The notes beneath the pieces are model-generated. The model did not search any database. It worked only from the letters and a program-made list of their open reading frames with translations, and had not been told where the DNA came from. From NCBI GenBank assembly GCA_945906755.1, contig CAMDRJ010000008.1, positions 1 through 38,600 on the forward strand: a stretch of 38,600 nucleotides of DNA. The letters are read 5' to 3'. Positions 10,047 through 18,645 of the stretch are shown one piece after another; positions within the stretch are counted from its first letter, which is position 1; each line of letters starts with the position of its first letter. A program made the translations under genes and the position numbers. This stretch comes from Klebsiella pneumoniae (GTDB lineage: Bacteria; Pseudomonadota; Gammaproteobacteria; Burkholderiales; SG8-39).

Positions 10047-10421
10047 GGTGAGATTGCCGACATGCTGCCGTTTTCCAAGCAGATTCAGATTGCGTGTGAC
10101 CAGGCGCGCGGCGGCATGGCGCGTATCGCCGGTGTGGAGGTTCCCAAAGTCGAAGATACCGAGACCACGCTTGCCCACTTGAAGACGCGCATCGAATCAA
10201 CGCTCGCTTTCGTAAACAGCATCAAGGAAAGCCAGCTTGCAGGTGCCTAAGATCGTGAAGTGGTGCTGCCAATGCGGGCCGGCCCGACGACGTTCAAAGG
10301 CCTCACCTATATCCAGCATTTCGTGCTGCCCAATTTCTATTTCCATGTCGCGACCGCCTACAACATTCTGCGGCACAACGGCGTGGACATTGGCAAACGG
10401 GACTATCTCGGCAAGTATTAA
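10047..10421 (+). pseudogene. DUF1993 family protein remnant: N-terminus missing, in-frame TAA at 10248-10250
   Basis: One frame reads ADMLPFSKQIQIACDQARGGMARIAGVEVPKVEDTETTLAHLKTRIESTLAFVNSIKESQLAGA*DREVVLPMRAGPTTFKGLTYIQHFVLPNFYFHVATAYNILRHNGVDIGKRDYLGKY*, resembling the C-terminal two thirds of DUF1993 proteins. Confidence 0.75.
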
Positions 10422-10455
10422 AAAAGGGCGCGACCGCAATGGCCGCGCCCTTTGT
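10422..10455. terminator. Bidirectional intrinsic terminator-like hairpin
   Basis: AAAGGGCGCG-accgcaatggc-CGCGCCCTTT, A-rich on the left and T-rich on the right, between convergent 10047-10421 (+) and 10467-10907 (-). Confidence 0.75.
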
Positions 10456-10466
10456 TACCTGGAGAT

Positions 10467-10907
10467 TTAGCTGCGCTGCGCCGCTCCATGCCGGCCATGC
10501 CCGCGGCCCTCTAACTGCGCATAGTGCTGATCGATGGTTTCCCGCTGCGTAGGCGTGAGGACTGCGTAAAGATCCTTCAGCGCGCCGGCGACCGCTTCCA
10601 GCCCGGTACCGCGCTGCTTCATGAACTCAGCCTGCCTAGCAAGTTTGTCGGGCGCGGCCACCGCAGCTTGCGCCGTATTTTGGCGCGCTGCCCGCGCACT
10701 GGCCATCTGCTCTTTGATCTTGGCTTCAAACGCTTGCCACTGCGATTCCTGACCGCCGGTGATCTGCAGCTTGGCCTTCAGATCGGTCAGGCGTTGCTCA
10801 ACCCTTGACCCGTGATGACCCGATCCTGAATGGGCGAACGCCGGCAGTGCCAAGGTAATGGGCAGCGCTGCCGCCAGCGCGATGGCTACATTCCGTATTG
10901 ATTTCAT
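10467..10907 (-). CDS. Spy/CpxP family (LTXXQ) periplasmic protein
   Basis: MKSIRNVAIALAAALPITLALPAFAHSGSGHHGSRVEQRLTDLKAKLQITGGQESQWQAFEAKIKEQM...LTPTQRETIDQHYAQLEGRGHGRHG; signal peptide, LTPTQ motif; start set at 10907. Confidence 0.8.
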   Translation of the reverse strand: MKSIRNVAIALAAALPITLALPAFAHSGSGHHGSRVEQRLTDLKAKLQITGGQESQWQAFEAKIKEQMASARAARQNTAQAAVAAPDKLARQAEFMKQRGTGLEAVAGALKDLYAVLTPTQRETIDQHYAQLEGRGHGRHGAAQRS

Positions 10908-11045
10908 ACAGTTTCTCCTCGAAGGTTCAATGGTTGCTTCGGATGAGCTCACCCGATGGCGGCTATTGGACGCCCAAGTTGTAACGAAACCATTTCACGA
11001 TGGAGCGAAAGTTCAAGCAAATGCTACCGATCGCACCTGGCGCAT

Positions 11046-12729
11046 TCACGAGCGATGCAAGATTTCCCCGGCGCGACCGTCTTGCACTTGGCCGTGATCC
11101 AACAGCGGCTCGCCGTTCACGATAACGTGCGAGATACCACGTGATTCAACATAGAGCCGCGCCCCGCCGCCCGGCAAATCGCGATTGACATGGGTCGCCT
11201 TCATCGCCGAACCGACCGTCTGCTCATCAAACACCGTGATGTCCGCGGCCAGACCTTGTTTGAGCTGGCCACGATCGGTAATGCCGAAGAGCTTGGCCGG
11301 TTCTGCGGTCATCCGATAAATGGCCCGTTCGAGTGTCATCGCTTTTTTGTCGCGCACCCAATAACCAAGAATGTAGGTGGTGTAGTTGGATTCCAGCAAC
11401 ATATCGACATGCGCGCCGCCGTCTGACATGCCAAGCAGGATGCGATCGTCATTGATTTGCTTGCCCACGCGTTCGGGTTCGACATTCGCAATGGCACCGA
11501 GATAGCGCAGATTCAAATCGTCTTCCAACGCCAGATCAAAGAACACATCGATCGGTTCCTTGCCTTGTTCAGCCGCGATCTCACGCACCGAGCGGCGCAG
11601 GTATTTTTCCATCGTCGGGCTACCGACTCGCAGCACTTGCGCATCGATCCAGGCGCCACTGAAAAGCTTTCCGCCCTTGGCATATTCATCCCGCACCTGT
11701 TTGCGAAATTCTGGATCGGCATAGTGTTGCTTCTGCACATCCTTTGGCTGACCGAGCACCTTCTTGCCCGCATCAAGATCGGTCATGACGAATGGATTGT
11801 TGAGATTGACTTCCACTGTGAGCGGGCGGGAGGTGCCTTGCGGTTTGCTGCCGCGCGCGACCAGCGGCTCGATCTTTTTCAGGTAGGCCTCCAGGCCGCC
11901 CGGTTGATCGCCACGGCTGACCCCGCCTGACCAGGTGACGGGCCGGCCGCTTTCGGTGGTCAACATATCGAGAAGAGCAAACTCGTCATCCGATAAAGAC
12001 CCGAGGTTATAGGCGCAATTGAGCTGAATCACGCCGCGCCCGACTTCCTTCAGCACGCGCGCATACGTGCGTAGCTCATCATGACTCGCCAAGGTGCATG
12101 CAAGCGGCGCGCCTTGCCAACCTTTTTGCCGCGAAATGGTCGTCGTGCTGAAGCCATTGGCACCGGCTTCCATCGCCTCTTTCAACAACTTCGCAATCTG
12201 TTTGGTCTCTTCTGCCGTGGCCGCTCGCTCGATCGCCGCTTTGCGCATGACATAGCGCCGCAATGCCGCCATCGGCATCAGGAAACTGAGATTGACCCCA
12301 GGGCGCTGCGCCGCGGCAAACTGCATATATTCGATGAAGGTTTCCCACTGCCACGGAATGCCCGCCTTCAGCACATCGATCGAAAGACCTTCGAGACTAA
12401 CGAGATCGAGCGCATTGATTTCGCGATCCGCAGGCCAACTCGGTGCCACGCCGATGCCGCAGTTGCCAAGCACCACGGTCGTTACACCGTGTTCGGACGA
12501 GGAACCGAGCACCGGATCCCAGCAGATCTGCGCGTCATAGTGGGTATGAATATCGACAAATCCTGGGCACACGATGAGACCCGTTGCATCGATCTCGCGC
12601 TTTCCCTTCTCAGCGATGACGCCGATGCTCGCTATCTTGCCGTCCATCACGCCGATGTCAGCATGAAAGCGTGGCTGGCCGGATCCATCGATGACGGTCC
12701 CGTTCCGAACGATCAAATCGTAGGACAAA
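11046..12729 (-). CDS. Amidohydrolase, N-acyl-D-amino-acid deacylase (D-aminoacylase)-like
   Basis: LSYDLIVRNGTVIDGSGQPRFHADIGVMDGKIASIG...GLIVCPGFVDIHTHYDAQICWDPVLGSSSEHGVTTVVLGNCGIGVAP; GMSDGGAHVDML near C-terminus; likely TTG start near 12729 within ORF 11046..12791. Confidence 0.88.
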
Positions 12730-12855
12730 GCTGGTCTCCTTGGATTTATTGGCCGTGGCGCAACGCTTGGCGTACTACCGAGATGAAACACCCTCTACAA
12801 TGCGCCCGTCAATAACATGCAAGGTGCGCATTGCACCCGAAGCTGGAGCCTACCA

Positions 12856-13830
12856 ATGATGAACCTTGTTCGCTGCGCCGCAGCCGTAGCCTTCGCTGCC
12901 TTCGCAACCATCGCATTCGGCCAGACGCCCGCTTGGCCGGTGAAACCGGTCCGACTGGTGGCGCCGTTTCCACCCGGTGGCACCACCGATCAGCTGGCCC
13001 GTATTCTCGCCCATGGTCTTACGCAATCGCTCGGCCAGCAGGTGATCGCTGAGAATCGCGCGGGTGGCGGTGGCTCGATCGGCACCGGCCAAGTCGCGAA
13101 ATCGCCCCCGGATGGCTACACCTGGATCGTCGTGTTCGATACGCATGCCATCAATCCAAGCATCATTCCGAATCTACCGTTCGACACGCGCGCTGATCTT
13201 GCGCCAGTGATGTTGGTGGCGACCGGTTCGATGGTGATCACCGTTCACAAATCGCAGCCCTACAAAAACCTTAGCGAGCTGCTGACCGCGGCGCGCACGA
13301 AACCCAATGCAATCACGTTCGGCTCGATCGGCACGGGCAGCTTGGCCCATCTGGCGATGACCTTGATGGGCGAGCAGGCGAAATTCCAGATGCAGCATGT
13401 GCCTTACAAGGGTGGCGGGCCGCTCGCACAAGACGCGATTGCGGGGCATGTACCGGTGGCCATGGCGACCACCGCGCTGCTCAGCCCGCAGATCAAGGCT
13501 GGTCACATCATGCCACTCTCGGTGAGCTCGCTCAAACGTGATCCGGAGTTACCGAACGTCCCCACTGTTGCAGAAAGCGGAATCCCTGGATTTGAAGCCC
13601 TCTCATGGTGGGGAATTTTCGCACCCACCAAGACACCCGCGCCGATCATGCAGCGCATGTTCGATGAAGTGGCAAAGGTGCTCAATGAGAAAACGGTCCG
13701 CGAACGATTGACCGCACAGGGGATGAATCTGGTCGTCGGCCCTCCCGAGCAAATGGCCAAGTTCCTGGATGCTGAAATGGCGAAGTGGTCGAAGGTGGTG
13801 AAGGACTTCGGTATTCGTGCCGGCGACTAA
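12856..13830 (+). CDS. Tripartite tricarboxylate (Bug-type) substrate-binding protein
   Basis: ORF 12817..13830, start at ATG 12856 (MMNLVRCAAAVAFAAFATIAFGQTPAWPVKPVRLVAPFPPGGTTDQLARILAHGL); VPYKGGGPLA. Confidence 0.92.
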   Translation: MMNLVRCAAAVAFAAFATIAFGQTPAWPVKPVRLVAPFPPGGTTDQLARILAHGLTQSLGQQVIAENRAGGGGSIGTGQVAKSPPDGYTWIVVFDTHAINPSIIPNLPFDTRADLAPVMLVATGSMVITVHKSQPYKNLSELLTAARTKPNAITFGSIGTGSLAHLAMTLMGEQAKFQMQHVPYKGGGPLAQDAIAGHVPVAMATTALLSPQIKAGHIMPLSVSSLKRDPELPNVPTVAESGIPGFEALSWWGIFAPTKTPAPIMQRMFDEVAKVLNEKTVRERLTAQGMNLVVGPPEQMAKFLDAEMAKWSKVVKDFGIRAGD

Positions 13831-13843
13831 CGCCGCATCGCGC

Positions 13844-14731
13844 TCAGGCAACGCTCAGCTTCGCACTCGCCGAGGCCACATCGACGGTGGTCGTGCGACG
13901 CAGATCGCGCCGTTGCGTAAGATCGTACCGGCGGCCGCGGTGCAACGTACAGCGGTTGTCCCACATGACCAGATCACCCATGCGCCAGGTGTGCCGATAG
14001 ACGAACTCGCGCTGGGTGGCATGTTCCAGCAACTCGGCGAGCAGTAAGCGGCCTTCGGGCAGGGTCATCCCACTCACCCGTCGGCAGTGGATGCCAACGA
14101 ACAAGGCTTTCCGCCCCGAGCCAGGATGCACGCGTACCAGCGGCCATTCCACTGGCGGCATGGTGGTGAGCTGCTTTTGGTTATAGCCATCATCGCCCAG
14201 TAGCAAGGTGCGCGAATGAAATGCATAGTGCTCGGCGGCCAACCCTTCGATGAGATGTTTGGTCGCGTCATCGAGGGCATCGTAGGCCGCACGCAGATCC
14301 GCGAATTCGGTATCACCGCCGGCACCTGGAACAGTGACACCCGACAGCATCGAAAATTTCGCGACGAACGATTGAAACGAGCTATCGCTATGCCAGAGTT
14401 GGTTGGCAAGCGTGCCGATCAGCTTTGGGTTGTCGCGCTCGGCGACCTTACCCTCCAGCGTAAGGTTAGACACGTCGATAAGTTCGTCGTATTCGAAGCG
14501 CGTAGCCGCACCGGTCGCTTTGCGCAGGCCTTGATCGAGCGGTCCGAAGTTACTTGAAAACGCCACCTGCTCGGCTTGACTGAGCGGCTGATCGCGAAAC
14601 ACCAGCACCGCATACCGATTCATGCCGTCTTCAATCGCCTCGACCTCTTCTTGAGTGAGCGGGCGTCGGATATCGATGCCGCGCGCTTCGGCGCCAATTG
14701 TCGAATGCAAGGGCTTGAAATCGATTGTCAT
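13844..14731 (-). CDS. TauD/TfdA family dioxygenase (distinct subgroup from paralogs A/B)
   Basis: MTIDFKPLHSTIGAEARGIDIRRPLTQEEVEAIEDGMNRYAVLVFRDQPLSQAEQVAFSSNFGPL; LWHSDSSFQ (HxD); MWDNRCTLHRGRRYD. Confidence 0.9.
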   Translation of the reverse strand: MTIDFKPLHSTIGAEARGIDIRRPLTQEEVEAIEDGMNRYAVLVFRDQPLSQAEQVAFSSNFGPLDQGLRKATGAATRFEYDELIDVSNLTLEGKVAERDNPKLIGTLANQLWHSDSSFQSFVAKFSMLSGVTVPGAGGDTEFADLRAAYDALDDATKHLIEGLAAEHYAFHSRTLLLGDDGYNQKQLTTMPPVEWPLVRVHPGSGRKALFVGIHCRRVSGMTLPEGRLLLAELLEHATQREFVYRHTWRMGDLVMWDNRCTLHRGRRYDLTQRRDLRRTTTVDVASASAKLSVA

Positions 14732-14738
14732 GGCGCTA

Positions 14739-16463
14739 TTACTTTCGTGGATTGACCTCGGCCAGCACGATATCGATCAACGCGAGCTTGCCCGCGCCGA
14801 TTGCTTCCAAACCGCGCAGCAACGCCGGCCGCAGATCGCTTGGTTTGACCACCCGCTCACCAACGCCCTCGAACGCGAGCGGCAACGCAGCGTAATTCGG
14901 GCTTGGCGTGATCGTGGTACCCGGGAAATTCTTGGTGCGAACCGCCGCACCATCCGGGTAATACTTCGGAATGCCGCCCTTTTGTGAGAGATAACCCGAG
15001 TTGTTCATCACGAGAATCAACGCGGGCAGCCCATGTTCCTGACACGCACCGAATGAAGCAACCACCGGGTTGTAGTTGAACGAGCCATCGCCAATCGTCG
15101 TGATCACCGGTCGATTGCGCGCCGCGTACTTGACGCCCAGCGCGTAGCCAAGGCCCATACCCAATCCGCCATAAGCCGCCTCGAAATAGCTGCCGGGCTT
15201 CATCGCTTCCAAACCGCGATACAGATCGTAGCGATGGGTAATCGTTTCATCGACGACGATCGCATTGCCAGGCAGCACCGCGTTCAATTCATTGGCAACC
15301 CATGCGGTATCGATGACACCGCTCTTCGCCGCGCCCTGCGCTCGATCACGCCACGCAGCACGCGCCTGCTCGTGCTTGGCGCCCCACTCCTTCACCATCC
15401 CTGCACGCGCACCGGCAGCAATCTTTTTATTCACGCGCTCATTGATCATCGACAAGCTTTGCGCGACATTCGCCTGCACCACGAGGTCCGCGCGCAGACC
15501 GAGGTAGGGCACCTGCGGATACAACGGCGCATCGCCCAGCATCACCATCGAGGTATTCGGTCCGGGCAACGCTGATGGCGGATGCCACGGAATCACCGCA
15601 TCGGCAAGAAAGACGAGATCGGCATCATTGAGATAGGTCTTCATCTGCGCGGTATCGCAGAGCCCACCATACAACGGATGCGTATGCGGGAAATTCATGA
15701 AACTCGGATTTCTGCCCTCAAGCACCGGCGCGCCCAACTGTTCGGCCAACGCAACCAGTGACGCGACCGCTTGAACGGAGCGGCCCACGCCTTCGGTCAC
15801 GATGACCGGGCGCTTGGCCGCGGTGAGTCGATCAGCGATCGCATCCATCGCCGCAGGGTCGGGGGTGCTCGGCTGCACATAGACACCAGGTGGCGCGTCA
15901 TGGGTCATCGTGGCGAACTGCACTTCCATCGGCAGTGAGACGAACACCGGTCCGGCCGGCGCCGCCATGGCGAGTTGGCAAGCACGATGAATCGTTGCGG
16001 GCAGCAAGGCCGGTACGTTGAGGCCAAAGGTCCACTTTACGCAGCGCTCGACGAGCGGCGCCGGACCACCCATATCAGTAAGAAGGCGTAACCACTGCGC
16101 GCCCGGATCGGGACTGTCATCTTCACCAAAGCCGATCGATTCGCCCGTGAACACCACCATCGGCACGCGCTCATGCAATGCCGCACGAAGCGCCATGGTC
16201 GCGTGCAACGCGCCCACCGTGGTATGGATGATCACGCCCGGCAATTTACCGGTTGCCTTGTAATAGGCCGTCGCCGCAGCGATCACCGTCTCTTCATGGC
16301 GAAACGAAATGTATTCGGGGTATTCGCCGGACCCACCGTTCTTTGCGAGCGCCTCCCAGACTGGCGCCCACTCTGATCCTGGCGACGCAAAAATCGTTTC
16401 GACGCCCATGCCGCGCAAGACATGGAGAAGCGCTTCGGCGCCGTTTAGACCTTTGGTGTTCAC
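14739..16463 (-). CDS. Thiamine diphosphate-binding enzyme (acetolactate synthase large subunit/decarboxylase-like)
   Basis: ETIFASPGSEWAPVWEAL...FRHEETVIAAATAYYKATGKLPGVIIHTTVGALHATMALRAALHERVPMVVFTGE; ThDP motif GDGSFNYNPVVASFGACQEHGLPALILVMNN. Confidence 0.88.
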   Translation of the reverse strand: MNTKGLNGAEALLHVLRGMGVETIFASPGSEWAPVWEALAKNGGSGEYPEYISFRHEETVIAAATAYYKATGKLPGVIIHTTVGALHATMALRAALHERVPMVVFTGESIGFGEDDSPDPGAQWLRLLTDMGGPAPLVERCVKWTFGLNVPALLPATIHRACQLAMAAPAGPVFVSLPMEVQFATMTHDAPPGVYVQPSTPDPAAMDAIADRLTAAKRPVIVTEGVGRSVQAVASLVALAEQLGAPVLEGRNPSFMNFPHTHPLYGGLCDTAQMKTYLNDADLVFLADAVIPWHPPSALPGPNTSMVMLGDAPLYPQVPYLGLRADLVVQANVAQSLSMINERVNKKIAAGARAGMVKEWGAKHEQARAAWRDRAQGAAKSGVIDTAWVANELNAVLPGNAIVVDETITHRYDLYRGLEAMKPGSYFEAAYGGLGMGLGYALGVKYAARNRPVITTIGDGSFNYNPVVASFGACQEHGLPALILVMNNSGYLSQKGGIPKYYPDGAAVRTKNFPGTTITPSPNYAALPLAFEGVGERVVKPSDLRPALLRGLEAIGAGKLALIDIVLAEVNPRK

Positions 16464-16722
16464 CGTGCGTACTCCCTAGTCGACGTTAGTTGGCGAGAAT
16501 ACCGGCTTCCCGGGCGCCTTGCTGAATTCGTAGTAGTCGCCATACGGCGTTCGACCCTCGGAGCACGCGAGCAAGACGAACGAATCTTGATCGCTTGTTG
16601 ATACATTTGTGATCTCCCCGCTGCATTGTCCAATCGCCAGGCAAGCGCAGCGGGAATTTCACCCTCTGCACTGTACCGGCCGTGTTCAACCTCGCCCTGA
16701 TCCTTTGCAAATGGAGATTTCT

Positions 16723-17898
16723 ATGACAAATGTTGATTCCAGTCGGCCATCCCGCCGCATTCCCCCAGTGACATCCATTAAGACCCTATCGAGGCGGTCG
16801 CTGCTTCGCTCCGGGCTTGCGATGCTGCTAGGCATGGCCGCTACGATGTCGTTCGCCCCAGGTGCATCGGCGCGCGACGATGATGCAGGCGGTGCCGTTT
16901 TTGCACTGACGAACGCGAACTCGCCCGCTGGCAACGCGGTGGTCATGTACCGCCGCGCGTCAAACGGCACGTTGACGCCCGGAGGAACATATGCCACGGG
17001 CGGCACGGGTACCGGCGCAGGCCTCGGGTCGCAAGATGCAGTGATCGTCTCGCGGGACAAGCGGTTCTTGTTCGCGGTTAACGCCGGCAGCGACTCGATC
17101 ACGTCATTTCGTATTCGCGACGCAGCGCTTGAGCTGGTCGATGTCCAACATTCCGGCGGCGACCAACCCACCAGCCTCACACTTCGCCACGGCCTGCTCT
17201 ATGTTCTGAATGCCGGCGTGCCGAACAACATCACCGGATTCAAGGTGTCGGCAGACGGGCGACTCAGGCCAATTCCGAATTCGACACGCTCTTTGAGCGG
17301 TTCATCAGTGGCCCCGGCGCAAGTTGGATTCAGCCAGGATGGCGACAGCCTGATCGTGACCGAGCGCGGCACCAATCTGATCAGCACCTTCAACGTCGGT
17401 GACGATGGCGTTGCAGAGGGTCCTATCGTCAATCCGTCGGCAGGTCCGGTGCCGTTCGGTTTTGCAGCCGGCCGGCGGAACACCATTCTAGTATCAGAGG
17501 CCGGCACCGGCGGAGGTGCCTCGACTTACAAGGTCGACGACGGCAATCTGCAGCGCATCAGTGCAATGGTCATGACGGGCCAGCGTGCCGCATGCTGGGC
17601 GCTCATTACGAACAACGGGCGCTTTGGCTATGTAACCAATGCCGGCACTGGCAACATTTCGGGCTTCGCACTTGCGCGAGATGGCTCGGCCACGCTGCTC
17701 AACGCCAACGGTATAACGACGGTGACGGGCGGCAACCCGACCGATATGGCGATGTCGGAGGACGGTCGGTATCTTTACGCGCGTGTCGGGGCGCTCAGCC
17801 AGATCGCGATCTTCCGGATTCGGGACAATGGTTCCCTTACCGCACTACCCGCATTGCCGGGCGTGCCGGGAACGTTGGCGGGATTAGCCGGGTTTTGA
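16723..17898 (+). CDS. Lactonase-family/beta-propeller protein with signal sequence
   Basis: ORF 16609..17898, start at ATG 16723; RRSLLRSGLAMLLGMAATMSFAPGASA leader, then repeated blade motifs (VSRDKRFLFAVNAGSDSITSFRI; TNNGRFGYVTNAGTGNISGFAL; SEDGRYLYARVGALSQIAIFRI). Confidence 0.82.
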   Translation: MTNVDSSRPSRRIPPVTSIKTLSRRSLLRSGLAMLLGMAATMSFAPGASARDDDAGGAVFALTNANSPAGNAVVMYRRASNGTLTPGGTYATGGTGTGAGLGSQDAVIVSRDKRFLFAVNAGSDSITSFRIRDAALELVDVQHSGGDQPTSLTLRHGLLYVLNAGVPNNITGFKVSADGRLRPIPNSTRSLSGSSVAPAQVGFSQDGDSLIVTERGTNLISTFNVGDDGVAEGPIVNPSAGPVPFGFAAGRRNTILVSEAGTGGGASTYKVDDGNLQRISAMVMTGQRAACWALITNNGRFGYVTNAGTGNISGFALARDGSATLLNANGITTVTGGNPTDMAMSEDGRYLYARVGALSQIAIFRIRDNGSLTALPALPGVPGTLAGLAGF

Positions 17899-18057
17899 GT
17901 TGAGGAACGGGGAGCCAAGGACAGTACTCCTTGGCCTTCCCGCTTCAATCATGGGCGAGTAATCGAGCACAGCTTTGGGAGTCGCGAATACGACCGCACG
18001 ACAAGGCCTCATCTTCGCATCCGGACTAAGATCAGGTTTTTCCTGCGGAGACATCCC

Positions 18058-18621
18058 ATGGCCAACGCCATCTACACCCCCACCAAAGAAGAAATCGAGG
18101 CGCGCGTAGGTCGTTACGATGCACTCGCACCAATGTCCACCGCGACCGATCTCGCCTGGTTCCCGCAAGGCGCGATGGATGTCGTGTTCGCGCGCAAGAT
18201 CATGCCTGTCATCCTGCATGACAAGGACAAGCTCTTCGGCAATGCAGCGCCCATCGTCGGCGCATCGGGCGTGTCGACATTTATCTCGATCATGCCGCCC
18301 GGACAGGGGCCCTGCCTGCATTCCCACAACACGACGCATGAAACCTTCATGGTCCTGCAAGGCACGATCGAATATGAAATCGGCGAGCCGGTGGCGCATA
18401 AGATCGTCCTCAACAAATGGGACACCCTGTCGGTACCGCCGCTGGTCTATCGCGGCTTTCGCAATGTGGGCACGGTCGATGCCGTGCAGCTCACCATCGT
18501 GAGCGGCCTCACCGACGGCAAGGATGCGGTCTCGATACCCAAGTCGGTGGATACGCAACTCCGGACTGAGTATGGCGAAGAAGTCGCTGCGGCGTTCCGG
18601 AAATTGGTGCCGGTGGACTAA
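18058..18621 (+). CDS. Cupin domain-containing protein
   Basis: PPGQGPCLHSHNTTHETFMVLQGTIEYEIGEPVAHKIVLNKWDTLSVPPLVYRGFRNVG matches cupin motifs 1 and 2. Confidence 0.88.
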   Translation: MANAIYTPTKEEIEARVGRYDALAPMSTATDLAWFPQGAMDVVFARKIMPVILHDKDKLFGNAAPIVGASGVSTFISIMPPGQGPCLHSHNTTHETFMVLQGTIEYEIGEPVAHKIVLNKWDTLSVPPLVYRGFRNVGTVDAVQLTIVSGLTDGKDAVSIPKSVDTQLRTEYGEEVAAAFRKLVPVD

Positions 18622-18645
18622 GATCAACGATCAATCGGAGCTGCC

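Noticed and set aside
8985-10250. 421-aa plus-strand ORF
   Set aside because: Most of it is antisense to the Bug receptor 8877-9923; only the last ~65 codons are meaningful, and these belong to the DUF1993 remnant.
16486-16710. 74-aa minus-strand ORF ending REAGILAN
   Set aside because: The tail faintly resembles the end of Bug receptors (e.g. ERAGVKAN), so it could be a remnant, but eight residues are not enough to call it.
17884-18627. 247-aa minus-strand ORF opposite the cupin gene
   Set aside because: Antisense shadow of the well-supported cupin CDS 18058-18621; no recognisable family or start signal.
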